Shown here one piece after another: positions 18,094 to 27,069 of a stretch of 64,000 nucleotides of DNA (position 1 is its first letter; the number at the start of each line of letters is the position of its first letter). The DNA comes from Bdellovibrio sp047344985 (GTDB lineage Bacteria; Bdellovibrionota; Bdellovibrionia; Bdellovibrionales; Bdellovibrionaceae): contig NZ_CP178861.1 in NCBI RefSeq assembly GCF_047344985.1, forward strand, positions 3,100,001 through 3,164,000, written 5' to 3'. The notes below the pieces were generated by a model, which saw only the letters and a program-made list of their open reading frames with translations, was not told the origin of the DNA and made no database searches. Both the position numbers and the translations under genes were made by a program.

Positions 18094-18840
18094 TTAGGGA
18101 TCCTTACGCAACCTGACAAGGACTTTCTTTGACAGATTCGCATCTATGACGCGAGCGTCAAACTGGCGGGAATCGAGATAATCTACGACCTGACTTACAC
18201 GCGCAGCCTTTAGTGCCACTTGATCTTCACCCATTTTTACTTGCACGCCGGTTTTGATCAAGGTCATCCAAAAACCTTCTTTGTTGTCGTAGCGAATTTC
18301 AGAAATTGTTTTTTTACTGAACGATCCTTCAGCAGGAATTTGTTCGATCACATCCACTGCTTTTTTTCTGAGCTCTGTTTTCTTCAGAAAAGTTTCACCT
18401 TCTAACAGAGCAACATCGGGAGCTTCTTTGGATTCAATCGGATCAAGAAAACTTCCATCTTTAATAATAGGAACTAACTTTCCATTCTTCGCCATGAAAA
18501 GTAACTTCACTTCATGCGGGCGCACGCGCACAGACAACGTCGCAGGCCAACTGCGTTTGATGTTCAAACCTTCAACCCAATTTTGTGAAGAGACTTCGCG
18601 GGAAATTTGCTTGAGCTTGATATTCCAAAGAGAAATCCCTTTGTACTTTGCAAGAGCCGCCTCAAGAGCGTCGACATTCGGTTTCAAAAATTGCTCTTGG
18701 CCCACAGGAGGATTTTCTAGAATGACTTCGACTTTGCTGATGTTAAAGAATCCGTTTTTATTCAGATAATAAAGAGTTCCCGCTACAGAAACAGGAAGAA
18801 CGATAAATCCAAAGATGAGTTGTAAAACGAGCTTCTTCAC
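18094..18840 (-). CDS. ftsQ: Cell division protein FtsQ (POTRA domain)
   Basis: This is a bitopic divisome protein that links FtsB/FtsL to early components. A short cytoplasmic lead is followed by one transmembrane helix (LVLQLIFGFIVLPVSVAGTL). Next come a periplasmic POTRA domain (FFNISKVEVILEN to NWVEGLNIKRSWPATLSVRV) and the beta domain with RPHEVKL. The GTG at 18840 with GGAAAG upstream gives 248 residues. The frame stays open to a TTG at 18933 (279 residues) without a ribosome binding site. The divergence of the sequence is normal for FtsQ, and its place before ftsA supports the call. Confidence 0.9.
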   Translation of the reverse strand: MKKLVLQLIFGFIVLPVSVAGTLYYLNKNGFFNISKVEVILENPPVGQEQFLKPNVDALEAALAKYKGISLWNIKLKQISREVSSQNWVEGLNIKRSWPATLSVRVRPHEVKLLFMAKNGKLVPIIKDGSFLDPIESKEAPDVALLEGETFLKKTELRKKAVDVIEQIPAEGSFSKKTISEIRYDNKEGFWMTLIKTGVQVKMGEDQVALKAARVSQVVDYLDSRQFDARVIDANLSKKVLVRLRKDP

Positions 18841-18943
18841 TGAAAAATCTTTCCGCAAATCCTTTGCTGCCGTGATTTTTAGATTATCAATATCCGAACA
18901 AACTTTGAAACGCTGTCCGCAAAACAAGACCAAAGTCGTTCAC

Positions 18944-18985
18944 GAACGAGAGTTTATAAACACAAAGATGTATTAAAACTCGTTC
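18944..18985. other. Inverted repeat upstream of ftsQ and the chemoreceptor gene
   Basis: GAACGAG-A-GTTT at 18944-18955 is the inverted copy of AAAACTCGTTC at 18975-18985. It sits between the divergent ftsQ and chemoreceptor genes and could be a protein-binding site or a hairpin. No regulator can be named. Confidence 0.35.
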
Positions 18986-19079
18986 ATTTTCTCGACGTCG
19001 ATTTACTTAGGCACACCGGACCCTATCCGTCTTTTCGATTTTATTTTTATTTTAGACTCCGAATCACTCTTTTGGCCGA

Positions 19080-19107
19080 TGAAGACTCCTGAAGCTCGCT
19101 CCGATAA
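19080..19107 (+). promoter_or_regulatory. Flagellar sigma-28 (FliA)-like promoter for the chemoreceptor
   Basis: TGAAGACT (19080-19087) and TCCGATAA (19100-19107) are 12 nt apart. They resemble the FliA consensus TAAAGTTT-N11-GCCGATAA, and a chemoreceptor gene starts 73 nt downstream. The -10 match is good and the -35 moderate. Confidence 0.5.
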
Positions 19108-19179
19108 TTGCACCATTATAACGAATGTATCACGAACACAGGTTCGATAAGAGATGCATCAATAAGGAGCGTTAACATT

Positions 19180-20853
19180 ATGAAGTTCAACACGAAAGTT
19201 ATGGCGAGCATTGTCTTTGCCTGTGTTATTTGTACAGCAGCCGCAGTCTTTGTCTCTTCTGCACGTATCTCTGGACAAGGCGAACAACAACTCATCGAAA
19301 AATCGAGAGCCATTCTTTCTCGCTTGGAAGCTGTCCGTTCTTACATCGCTTCCCAGGGTGGTCTAGAAGCCAGTATTGAAAAAGCCATCACAGAACATCC
19401 TGATGGAAATCTTCCTAAGGATGCAAAGCTCACAATTCTAAAACAAGTTCCAATCTTCGCAGCGATGAAAGTGGGTGCTGAGGGCGCAAAAGAGGAAGGA
19501 TATACATTCCGTATTTTCTCTGATGAACCACGCAATCCTGACAACCGTGCGACGGCTCAAGAATTAGAAATTCTTAAAAAGTTTGAAGCGGATCCAAAAC
19601 TTCAAGAGCAGATGATTTCGACAGATACAGAAACAATCGTGTATCGTCCGGTGCGTCTGACGGCTTCTCAAGGTTGCTTCAGCTGCCACGGTGATCCTGC
19701 GAAATCTCCTTGGAAAAATGGCAAAGACATCCTGGGTTATCAAATGGAAAACTGGTCTGACGGAAAACTGCACGGTGGTTTTGCGGTGATCTCCAGCAAA
19801 GCCGACGTAAAAGCCGCAGCCATGAATGCCACTTGGTACATTATCGGTTGGTCCACGGGTCTTTCATTCATCGCTTTATTTTTGGCCTTTATGTTCTTAA
19901 GTAAACCAATGAGAGCCCTGTCTGGTATCGCAGAAAAATTGCAAGAGACAGGAACTGGCGTTGCGCACGCGAGTGTTGAGATCACAAAATCATCTCAAGA
20001 TCTTAATAACGCTGCAGCTACTGCCGCTGCCTCAATTCAACAAACGACTTCGGCGACAGAAGAGATGTCGAGCATGATTAAACTCAATGCCGAACATACG
20101 AATGAAGCAAGAAACCTTGCAGAGCGCGCTCAAGGAAAAGCCCGTACAGGTAAAGAGGAAGTTGAGAAACTGATTCTTTCCATGGATGAAATCGCAAAAA
20201 GTTCTAAAAAAATCGAAGAGATCATCACCGTTATCGACGATATCGCCTTCCAAACAAACCTTTTGGCTTTGAATGCGGCGGTTGAAGCAGCCCGCGCTGG
20301 CGAACAAGGTAAAGGTTTCGCTGTCGTTGCCGAAGCGGTTCGCGCCTTGGCACAACGAAGCGCGACTTCAGCCAAAGAAATTTCCGGTCTTATTAAAGAC
20401 AGCGTAGATAAAATTGAAAACGGCCATGAAGTCGTTCAGGCAAGCGGTGCGATGCTCAATGAAATCGTTCAGCAAATCGAAAAACTGACAGCGTTGAATA
20501 TCGAAATTTCAACGGCAAGTTCTGAGCAAGCTCAAGGTGTTAATTCGATCAATATGTCGATCAACGAATTAGATCGCGTGACACAAAACAATGCTTCTGC
20601 AGCTGGCGAGTGTGCTTCAAACGCTGAAGTTCTTTCGGAACGATCACAACAAATGCATTCCATGGTTCAAGATTTAATTTTGATCGTTGAAGGTAAACAT
20701 AGTGAAAACAGAGAGACTTCTACAAAAGATGTAAAACCAAAAGCAAAAGCGACGGCGAAAACGCCTTCACCGGCTTCAACCCCGAAGGCGCAGGCCCAAG
20801 TACGTCCTTCGACAAATCATGAAGACTTATTGCCACTAAATGATGCGTCGTAA
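19180..20853 (+). CDS. Methyl-accepting chemotaxis protein with c-type heme sensor domain
   Basis: This 557-residue chemoreceptor starts with TM1 (VMASIVFACVICTAAAVFV). The periplasmic part of ~190 residues resembles the Tll0287/DUF3365 domain and contains a c-type heme motif CFSCH (Cys166-His170). TM2 (WYIIGWSTGLSFIALFLAF) is followed by the cytoplasmic signalling domain with the highly conserved tip IDDIAFQTNLLALNAAVEAA. A covalently bound heme suggests sensing of redox state, O2 or NO. No clear HAMP sequence is seen after TM2. The start at 19180 has AAGGAG 10 nt upstream; earlier in-frame codons have none. A Lys/Pro/Thr-rich C-terminal tail follows the coiled coil. Confidence 0.93.
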   Translation: MKFNTKVMASIVFACVICTAAAVFVSSARISGQGEQQLIEKSRAILSRLEAVRSYIASQGGLEASIEKAITEHPDGNLPKDAKLTILKQVPIFAAMKVGAEGAKEEGYTFRIFSDEPRNPDNRATAQELEILKKFEADPKLQEQMISTDTETIVYRPVRLTASQGCFSCHGDPAKSPWKNGKDILGYQMENWSDGKLHGGFAVISSKADVKAAAMNATWYIIGWSTGLSFIALFLAFMFLSKPMRALSGIAEKLQETGTGVAHASVEITKSSQDLNNAAATAAASIQQTTSATEEMSSMIKLNAEHTNEARNLAERAQGKARTGKEEVEKLILSMDEIAKSSKKIEEIITVIDDIAFQTNLLALNAAVEAARAGEQGKGFAVVAEAVRALAQRSATSAKEISGLIKDSVDKIENGHEVVQASGAMLNEIVQQIEKLTALNIEISTASSEQAQGVNSINMSINELDRVTQNNASAAGECASNAEVLSERSQQMHSMVQDLILIVEGKHSENRETSTKDVKPKAKATAKTPSPASTPKAQAQVRPSTNHEDLLPLNDAS

Positions 20854-20877
20854 GTTTTAAGTATAGATAAAATAAAA

Positions 20878-20904
20878 AAGGCCGGATTCTTACCGGCCCT
20901 TTTT
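20878..20904. terminator. Bidirectional terminator between the chemoreceptor and ggt
   Basis: AAGGCCGG and CCGGCC(C)TT (stem 20880-20885/20893-20898) enclose a 7-nt loop. A-rich sequence lies on one side and TTTTT on the other, serving both convergent genes. Confidence 0.85.
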
Positions 20905-20914
20905 ATTTGTTCAA

Positions 20915-22648
20915 TTATTTAGCCACACTGATTCCAATATCTCTTGGGTCTGCGACACCGTGAAGCTTATCGCCTTCTTTCGCTACGGCCATCACGTAAC
21001 ACGGAACGGGTTCAATTTTAACGTCATATCCCATCTCTTTAAGTCCTTTAAGAACTTCGGAAGAAGGTCCCGGCGGATCAATGTAAAGAACATCGGGCTG
21101 CCACTGATGATGGTAACGAATCGCCGTCACCGCATCGTAAAGAGGTAATTTAAATTCGACATAGTTTAAAATCGTTTGGGCAACACAGCTGATAATACGC
21201 GTTCCACCAGGAGCACCGACGGCCATGAAAGGTCTATTGTCTTTCATCAAAATTGTCGGCGACATACTGCTGAGAGGCGTTTTTTTTGGTGCAATGGCAT
21301 TGGGTTTTCCACCGATAGCTCCAAACAAATTGGAACTTCCTTCCTGCGCTGAGAAGTCATCCATTTCATTGTTCAGCACAATACCAGTACCAGGAGCCAC
21401 AACCCCAGAACCCATCCAACCATTGATCGTTTGAGTTGTGCTCACCGCATTTCCTTTGTCATCCATTAACGAGATATGTGTCGTTTCAATGGATTCATAA
21501 GGAGCTGGATTTCCCGCTTCGACTTCGGAAACCTTTCGCGCATGATCCAAACGCACTTCTTTACGACGTGATTCAATATATTTCGGAGAAATCAAACCTT
21601 GCACAGGAACCTTAGTGAAATCCGGATCACCCAAATATTTTGCGCGATCTGCGAATGAAGATTGCAGAGCTGACGCTGCTAAATGAATTGAGTTTTTAGA
21701 TAAGAAACCTTGCTGGGAAAGATGATCGTTTTCCAGGAAGTCCAAGAATTGAATAACGTGCACGCCACCCGAGCTTGGCGGCGGCATTGAGAAGACTTCA
21801 TAGCCGTCGAAGCTACCTTCAACAGGCTTACGCCATTTGACTTGGTAAGAGGAAAGATCTTTATAGGAGATCAAACCTTTTTCTTTTTTGGAAAGATCCA
21901 CGATGGATTTCGCAACGGGACCTTTGTAAAAGCCATCTTTTCCTTTTTTGGAAATAAGCTGCAATGTCTTCGCTAAGTCTTTTTGCACAAGCACAGTGCC
22001 AATGGCCGGAACATCACCGGAAGCATTCAGGAAAATAACTTTCGCCGATGGATCTTTGCGAATTTGTTCTGCGCGGTTTTCTAAAGCCTTGTGAAATTCT
22101 TCATAAATTGGAAAACCATTTTCTGCCAAGCGAATTGCAGGTTGCATCACTTTTTCTAAAGGTAATGAACCAAACTTTTTATGAATTTCGACAAGTCCCG
22201 CCACCATTCCGGGAACTGCAACAGCTAAGACACCATTCTGTGAAAGGTCTGTGTTGGCCTTGCCGTTTTTCCCCACATACATGTTTTTGGTTGCACGCAG
22301 TGGGGCTCTTTCGCGGAAGTCAATAGCGTAAGTCTTTCCTGTTTTAGCTTCATGGAAAAGTAGAAATCCGCCGCCGCCAATTCCTGTAGACTGCGGTCTT
22401 TCAACTGACACCGTAAATGAAGCCGCCACCGTGGCATCAACAATATTTCCACCTTGAGCAAAGATCTCTTCCGCTGCTTTGCTGGCATAACGGCCTTGCG
22501 TGGAAATTGCGAATTGAGTTCCAAAGGCTTCTGCCGTGCTATGATCGGCGCGCTCTTTGGCTGTGCGAATCACCGTGGAACTTTTTTCTGGTGTTTGACA
22601 ACTCGTTAGAAACAAAAGACCCGCAAGAACTAAAACAATTTTTTTCAT
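20915..22648 (-). CDS. ggt: Gamma-glutamyltranspeptidase, predicted lipoprotein
   Basis: This 577-residue Ntn-hydrolase precursor cleaves or transfers gamma-glutamyl groups, for example from glutathione, in the periplasm. The autoprocessing site and nucleophile lie in IETTHISLMDDKGNAVS (Thr389 by family alignment). The large-subunit motif TGIGGGGF and the small-subunit SSMSPTI and GAPGGTRII are also present. The N-terminus carries lipobox FLTSC, which is unusual compared with the soluble periplasmic E. coli enzyme. It is a single gene. In a predator it may recover amino acids from prey glutathione (inference). Confidence 0.95.
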   Translation of the reverse strand: MKKIVLVLAGLLFLTSCQTPEKSSTVIRTAKERADHSTAEAFGTQFAISTQGRYASKAAEEIFAQGGNIVDATVAASFTVSVERPQSTGIGGGGFLLFHEAKTGKTYAIDFRERAPLRATKNMYVGKNGKANTDLSQNGVLAVAVPGMVAGLVEIHKKFGSLPLEKVMQPAIRLAENGFPIYEEFHKALENRAEQIRKDPSAKVIFLNASGDVPAIGTVLVQKDLAKTLQLISKKGKDGFYKGPVAKSIVDLSKKEKGLISYKDLSSYQVKWRKPVEGSFDGYEVFSMPPPSSGGVHVIQFLDFLENDHLSQQGFLSKNSIHLAASALQSSFADRAKYLGDPDFTKVPVQGLISPKYIESRRKEVRLDHARKVSEVEAGNPAPYESIETTHISLMDDKGNAVSTTQTINGWMGSGVVAPGTGIVLNNEMDDFSAQEGSSNLFGAIGGKPNAIAPKKTPLSSMSPTILMKDNRPFMAVGAPGGTRIISCVAQTILNYVEFKLPLYDAVTAIRYHHQWQPDVLYIDPPGPSSEVLKGLKEMGYDVKIEPVPCYVMAVAKEGDKLHGVADPRDIGISVAK

Positions 22649-22820
22649 CCTTAAAATCCTTCTTTGTTTGTTATTCTAAAAAGCATTCAAAGATGAAGTC
22701 CAGACAAAGGCGTCTCAAAATGAGACTCACCTGCCTTTTTCGTCACGTGTTAAAAGAGTGGTCCCCCAGTTCCTCTCTGAAATTCGCTAGCGTGGACACG
22801 AACTTGCATTGAAGAGGACT

Positions 22821-24635
22821 ATGATCAAACTCGTGGCTTCGATTTTAGGACTTCTCATCTTTACGGCTCTTTCCGCTGAAGCTGCTCCGAAGCGCATTTG
22901 CACCATGACCTTAAATTCAAGTGACGAAAAAGAAGTTCTTAAAAGCATGTATGGTGGCCCGGGTGTTGAGATCACAGAACTTGTTCCAGAGAACAAAGAT
23001 CCTTCATGGCTTTCTCGTGCTTGCCAATCGGGAATTCAATGTGATGTCCTGCTTGTTTCAGGTCATTTTGGCGGTGTGTTTTTCGGTGAAGGTGTTAGCA
23101 CTACGCTGGATTTAAAAGAAATTGAAAAATTAAGCTGCGAGAATGCCTGTCCTGGAATTTTAAATCATCCCAAAGATGTTTTTCTTATGGGTTGCAACAC
23201 TCTTTCAACTAAAGCTCCAGACCAAAGATCTATCGAGGAATATGTTGAGGTTCTTATCCACAATGGTTTCCCCCGCGATCTTGCAGAGCGTGTGGCTTTT
23301 GCTCGTTACTCTGAATATGGGATGAGCATCAGCCAGATTTTTTCTTCGGCCTTTCAAGGTGTAGAAAGACTGCATGGCTTTTCCAGCACAGGTCCTTTAG
23401 GAAAAGTGGCCGCTCCCCTGCTACGCCAATCCCTCAAAAACACAAGCAAAGATGCATTCTTTAGCAATGGTCCAGACACAAATCGGTTGAAGCAAGTTTT
23501 TGCGGGAACAAGTTACCGCATGGTTCAGCCTGCTAAAGATGTGGATGCCAACTATCGCGCTTTGACTTGTAAGACATATTCACAAAACCAAGATCAAAAT
23601 AAAGAAGCGATTGTCTTTTTATCCAAGAAAACGAATTTAAAAAAATATTACGAGCCTCTTTTAGAAGCGACGAAAAATCCGTCCTTTCTTCGTCTGCTTC
23701 AAGACACTGTTGCCACGTCACTCGAGGCTCGGCAAAATTTCCAAAGCTTCTTCGAAGAAATCGGTGTTGCCAAATCTCTACCGCTTAAAATGAAATTTCA
23801 GTTTTTGGATTTACAGGCAAGCCTTGGGCTTATTCCCCAAGTCGTTAAACAAGAGCAGCAGGAAGGACTTCTTCGCCGAAGACTTTCTTCGGGTTTAAAC
23901 TTTATCGTGACGGATCAATTTTGTGCGATGAAAGACCTTTTGGAGAACACCCAGCTTCAAGGTGCGTGGATTCGTTCTTCTGCCAATGGAAATCAATTTC
24001 TTCCCCGCCTGAGCCAATGTTTTGGAAGTTACGATCAAGATGTAGAAAACATCTTAAGAACGATGACCGCAAGTCAGGACTCTGCACTTCGTCGTGAAGC
24101 CATTCGTGCATTATCTTCGCGCATCAGTTGGGAGGATAAAGTCACGATCGCAAATATGTCAGCTTCATGGCCTCGTCGCGATCGCATCGATATGGCTTAC
24201 ACTTTAAAAATTCCCCTTTCTTCTGAAAGATTAAGCCCACGTGTGCAAACATGTTTGTATGAAGCAAAACAAAAATCCACGCCGGATGCCCGTGATGGCT
24301 ACCGTTGGTATTGTCACAATGAATTTGAAACGGATATTGATTCACCACTCAAGTGCCATCAAATCGCCCGTGAATTTGAAACTCAAAGTGTCACAGGAAT
24401 GGATTGGCAGTGCCTCACTCGATTTACAGGAGATATCCATTTAGGGGCTTGTCTTGAAGCGGCCGATAGAAATATCGACCCTGAAAACTCAGATGATGTA
24501 CGCTGGTATTGCTGGAGTAAACTTGCAAATCAGAACCAGCTCAGTCGCTCCGAGTGTCTGGCTCTTGCTTCTTCGATGAAAATTCAAGGCAATAGATTTA
24601 AAGCCAACTGGAACTGTATGAACAGAATCCAGTAG
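22821..24635 (+). CDS. Secreted protein with caspase/CHAT-like His-Cys core, unknown function
   Basis: This 604-residue protein has a Sec signal (IKLVASILGLLIFTALSAEA). Residues ~75-130 read CDVLLVSGHFGGVFFG and then DVFLMGCNTLS. That layout (hydrophobic strand, His-Gly, about 43 residues, hydrophobic strand, Cys) matches clan CD peptidases such as caspases and CHAT proteases, with His82 and Cys125 as candidate dyad. The middle is helical, with a possible HEAT-like stretch near ALRREAIRALSSR. The last ~130 residues hold paired cysteines and repeated RWYC-type motifs, suggesting disulfides. ATG at 22821 follows GAAGAGG. It ends 5 nt from the convergent murC. The family was not recognised by name, so protease activity is an inference. 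Confidence 0.6.
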   Translation: MIKLVASILGLLIFTALSAEAAPKRICTMTLNSSDEKEVLKSMYGGPGVEITELVPENKDPSWLSRACQSGIQCDVLLVSGHFGGVFFGEGVSTTLDLKEIEKLSCENACPGILNHPKDVFLMGCNTLSTKAPDQRSIEEYVEVLIHNGFPRDLAERVAFARYSEYGMSISQIFSSAFQGVERLHGFSSTGPLGKVAAPLLRQSLKNTSKDAFFSNGPDTNRLKQVFAGTSYRMVQPAKDVDANYRALTCKTYSQNQDQNKEAIVFLSKKTNLKKYYEPLLEATKNPSFLRLLQDTVATSLEARQNFQSFFEEIGVAKSLPLKMKFQFLDLQASLGLIPQVVKQEQQEGLLRRRLSSGLNFIVTDQFCAMKDLLENTQLQGAWIRSSANGNQFLPRLSQCFGSYDQDVENILRTMTASQDSALRREAIRALSSRISWEDKVTIANMSASWPRRDRIDMAYTLKIPLSSERLSPRVQTCLYEAKQKSTPDARDGYRWYCHNEFETDIDSPLKCHQIAREFETQSVTGMDWQCLTRFTGDIHLGACLEAADRNIDPENSDDVRWYCWSKLANQNQLSRSECLALASSMKIQGNRFKANWNCMNRIQ

Positions 24636-24640
24636 GCTTT

Positions 24641-26002
24641 TTAAAGTTGATTTAAAACATCAAGGCCGAGTTTCCAGCCATCTCCAGCGCCAAGGGTGAC
24701 AAACACGTCGCCCTCTTTGAGCAAACCCAAAACTTTTTGAGTCGCCTTTTCGTCACGCAAGAAATACTGTGCACGTTCATGCTTCATCTCTTGCGCGAGC
24801 TTTTCGCTACTCACTCCTGGAATTGGAGCTTCACCGGCCGCGTAAATATCTGTCAGCAAAACTTCATCAGCTTCTTTGAAAGCCGTCGTGAAATCATGCC
24901 AGCAGTGTTGAGTTCTGGAATAACGATGCGGTTGGAAGAAAACCACCAAACGTTGTTTTGGATATTTTTCTCTGAACGCTTGCAAAACCGCGCGCACTTC
25001 TGTCGGATGATGTCCGTAGTCGTCATAAATTTTGATACCGCGTTTTTCACCTTTAAAGTGGAAACGGCGATCAACACCCTCAAAGCGTTGCAAACCTTTA
25101 GCACATGTCGCAAATGGAATTCCCGCGGCAACTCCGGCACAAATGGCAGCCACTGCATTCAAAGCATTGTGACGGCCTGGAACCTTTAGTTGGAATTCAC
25201 CAACAAGATGTCTTGTGCCGAGCAAACGATCGCTGCGATACAAAGAATAATTTCCTTGTTCACCGCTAAGAACTAAATCGTTCTTTTCATCAAATCCGTA
25301 AAAAAGAATGCGCTTAGGGAAATTTTCAAAAATCTGGCGAATAATTGGGTCATCACCACAAGCAATCACTTTGCCATAGAATGGAACTTTCAAAGCAAAG
25401 TCGTAGAAATTCTTTTGCAAGTTCTCAAAAGTTTTAAAGTGATCCAAGTGATCGGAATCCACGTTCGTGATGATCGCGATTTCCGGAGAAAGTTTATGGA
25501 AACTTCCGTCAGACTCGTCGGCTTCAGCAACGAGCCATTCTCCGGAACCCAACATCGCTGTGGATTTAATAAGTTCAAAACGACCGCCGACAACGATTGT
25601 GGGACTTAAACCCGCTTCCAAGAAAATCGCTGACGTCATAGATGTCGTCGTTGTTTTTCCGTGAGTTCCCGCAACGGCAATACCGCGTTTAATGCGCATG
25701 ATTTCGGCCAGTGCTTCTGCACGGGGAATCAAAGGAATTTGTCTTGCGCGAGCCTCAGAGATCTCCGGATTTCCATATTGAATGGCACTTGAATAAACGA
25801 CAACGTCTGCATCACCCACGTTAGAAGAGGCGTGACCTTTGAAAACTTTAACGCCCAACTCTTTCAGTCGCTCTGTGTTTGCATTTTCAGAGATGTCACT
25901 GCCAGAAACTTTTGCGCCGATATTGTGGAGCAGTTCTGCAAGACCACACATACCGATACCGCCGATGCCTACGAAATGAAATTTGGCGTGTTGTAATTTC
26001 AT
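24641..26002 (-). CDS. murC: UDP-N-acetylmuramate--L-alanine ligase
   Basis: This 453-residue Mur ligase adds L-alanine to UDP-MurNAc in the cytoplasm. The N-terminal HFVGIGGIGMCGLAELL, the ATP loop AGTHGKTTTTSM, and the C-terminal DDYGHHPTEVRAVLQA and FQPHRYSRT are textbook MurC. Length fits the family (~460). Its ATG overlaps the murG stop as ATGA, so it is the last gene of the mraY-murD-ftsW-murG-murC run. In most dcw clusters murB, ddl and ftsQ would follow; here a convergent unrelated gene does. Confidence 0.98.
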   Translation of the reverse strand: MKLQHAKFHFVGIGGIGMCGLAELLHNIGAKVSGSDISENANTERLKELGVKVFKGHASSNVGDADVVVYSSAIQYGNPEISEARARQIPLIPRAEALAEIMRIKRGIAVAGTHGKTTTTSMTSAIFLEAGLSPTIVVGGRFELIKSTAMLGSGEWLVAEADESDGSFHKLSPEIAIITNVDSDHLDHFKTFENLQKNFYDFALKVPFYGKVIACGDDPIIRQIFENFPKRILFYGFDEKNDLVLSGEQGNYSLYRSDRLLGTRHLVGEFQLKVPGRHNALNAVAAICAGVAAGIPFATCAKGLQRFEGVDRRFHFKGEKRGIKIYDDYGHHPTEVRAVLQAFREKYPKQRLVVFFQPHRYSRTQHCWHDFTTAFKEADEVLLTDIYAAGEAPIPGVSSEKLAQEMKHERAQYFLRDEKATQKVLGLLKEGDVFVTLGAGDGWKLGLDVLNQL

Positions 26003-27069
26003 TGCAATATTTCCTTTGCGATTGTTGTCGCCGCTTGAGGAATATAAAAAGACTTTATATTTTTGACCATCTGCTCACGCAATTCTTTATCATTGCGCAA
26101 CGATTGGATCTCAGAGATCAACCTAGCCGGAGTTAAATCTTTCTGCAAGATCATGCGCCCTGCATTTTTCGCAACCAAACTCTCCGCATTCTTTTGCTGA
26201 TGATTGTCAGCTGCCGGAAGAGGAATGATAATCGGAATGATCCCAAAAGCGGCAGCCTCCGCAATAGAACTAGCCCCGCCCCGACTCACGATGATATCCG
26301 CCCATTTATAGTATTTTGGCATGTCGTAAATGAATTCATGAGGCTCTACTTGGCAAGGTGCGCCCTGATATTTAGCAGTCACCGTATCGTAATCCCATTT
26401 GCCTAACTGATGAACGACAGAAAGGTCCTTGACCCAGTCGCCACCTGACATAACAGCTTCATTGAGACAATAATTGATGACGCGAGACCCTTGGCTTCCG
26501 CCAAAAGACAAAAGATGAAATTTCTCATCTTTATGGGACTCATGAACCGCGTTTTCAATTTCTTCGCGCACAGGCATTCCGACCTGAGTCACCTGATCGT
26601 TTTTAAGATATTTTTTAGCTTCTGCAAAAACCACAAAACACTTATCAACAAAGCGAGCTAAAAGACGGTTTGCCATTCCGGGCATCGCGTTGGGCTCCCA
26701 AATCGCTGTGTTAAAACCGATCGTGCTGGCAGCCAACACAAAAGGTCCCGAGGCATAACCTCCCACACCAATTACGTAAAGTGGCTTCAGTTGTCCTAAC
26801 AAACGTACTGATTGCCAAAGGCCCACAGGAATTTTTAAAAGAGTTTTGATTCTCTCAATGGGACTTTTGACATTTAATTTTCCGGATTCAATCAAGTGCA
26901 GAGGAAAACCTTCACGAGGAATGATCTTCGTTTCAAGGCCCATCGCCGTTCCAACGAAATGAACCTCGACTGTAGGATCTATTTTCTGAATCGCACGGGC
27001 AATCGCAATGCCCGGATAAATGTGTCCGCCGGTGCCTCCACCTGCGATCACAATTGTTCTTTTAATCAT
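25999..27069 (-). CDS. murG: UDP-GlcNAc:lipid I N-acetylglucosamine transferase
   Basis: This 356-residue GT28 glycosyltransferase makes lipid II from lipid I on the inner face of the membrane. The donor loop GGGTGGHIYPG at the N-terminus, FGGSQGSRVIN, and RGGASSIAEAAAFG with PLPAADNHQQKNA are diagnostic. The start at 27069 overlaps the ftsW stop as ATGA; a frame extension to 27096 would run back into ftsW. MurG and murC overlap in the same way, which points to translational coupling along this block. Confidence 0.98.
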   Translation of the reverse strand: MIKRTIVIAGGGTGGHIYPGIAIARAIQKIDPTVEVHFVGTAMGLETKIIPREGFPLHLIESGKLNVKSPIERIKTLLKIPVGLWQSVRLLGQLKPLYVIGVGGYASGPFVLAASTIGFNTAIWEPNAMPGMANRLLARFVDKCFVVFAEAKKYLKNDQVTQVGMPVREEIENAVHESHKDEKFHLLSFGGSQGSRVINYCLNEAVMSGGDWVKDLSVVHQLGKWDYDTVTAKYQGAPCQVEPHEFIYDMPKYYKWADIIVSRGGASSIAEAAAFGIIPIIIPLPAADNHQQKNAESLVAKNAGRMILQKDLTPARLISEIQSLRNDKELREQMVKNIKSFYIPQAATTIAKEILQ

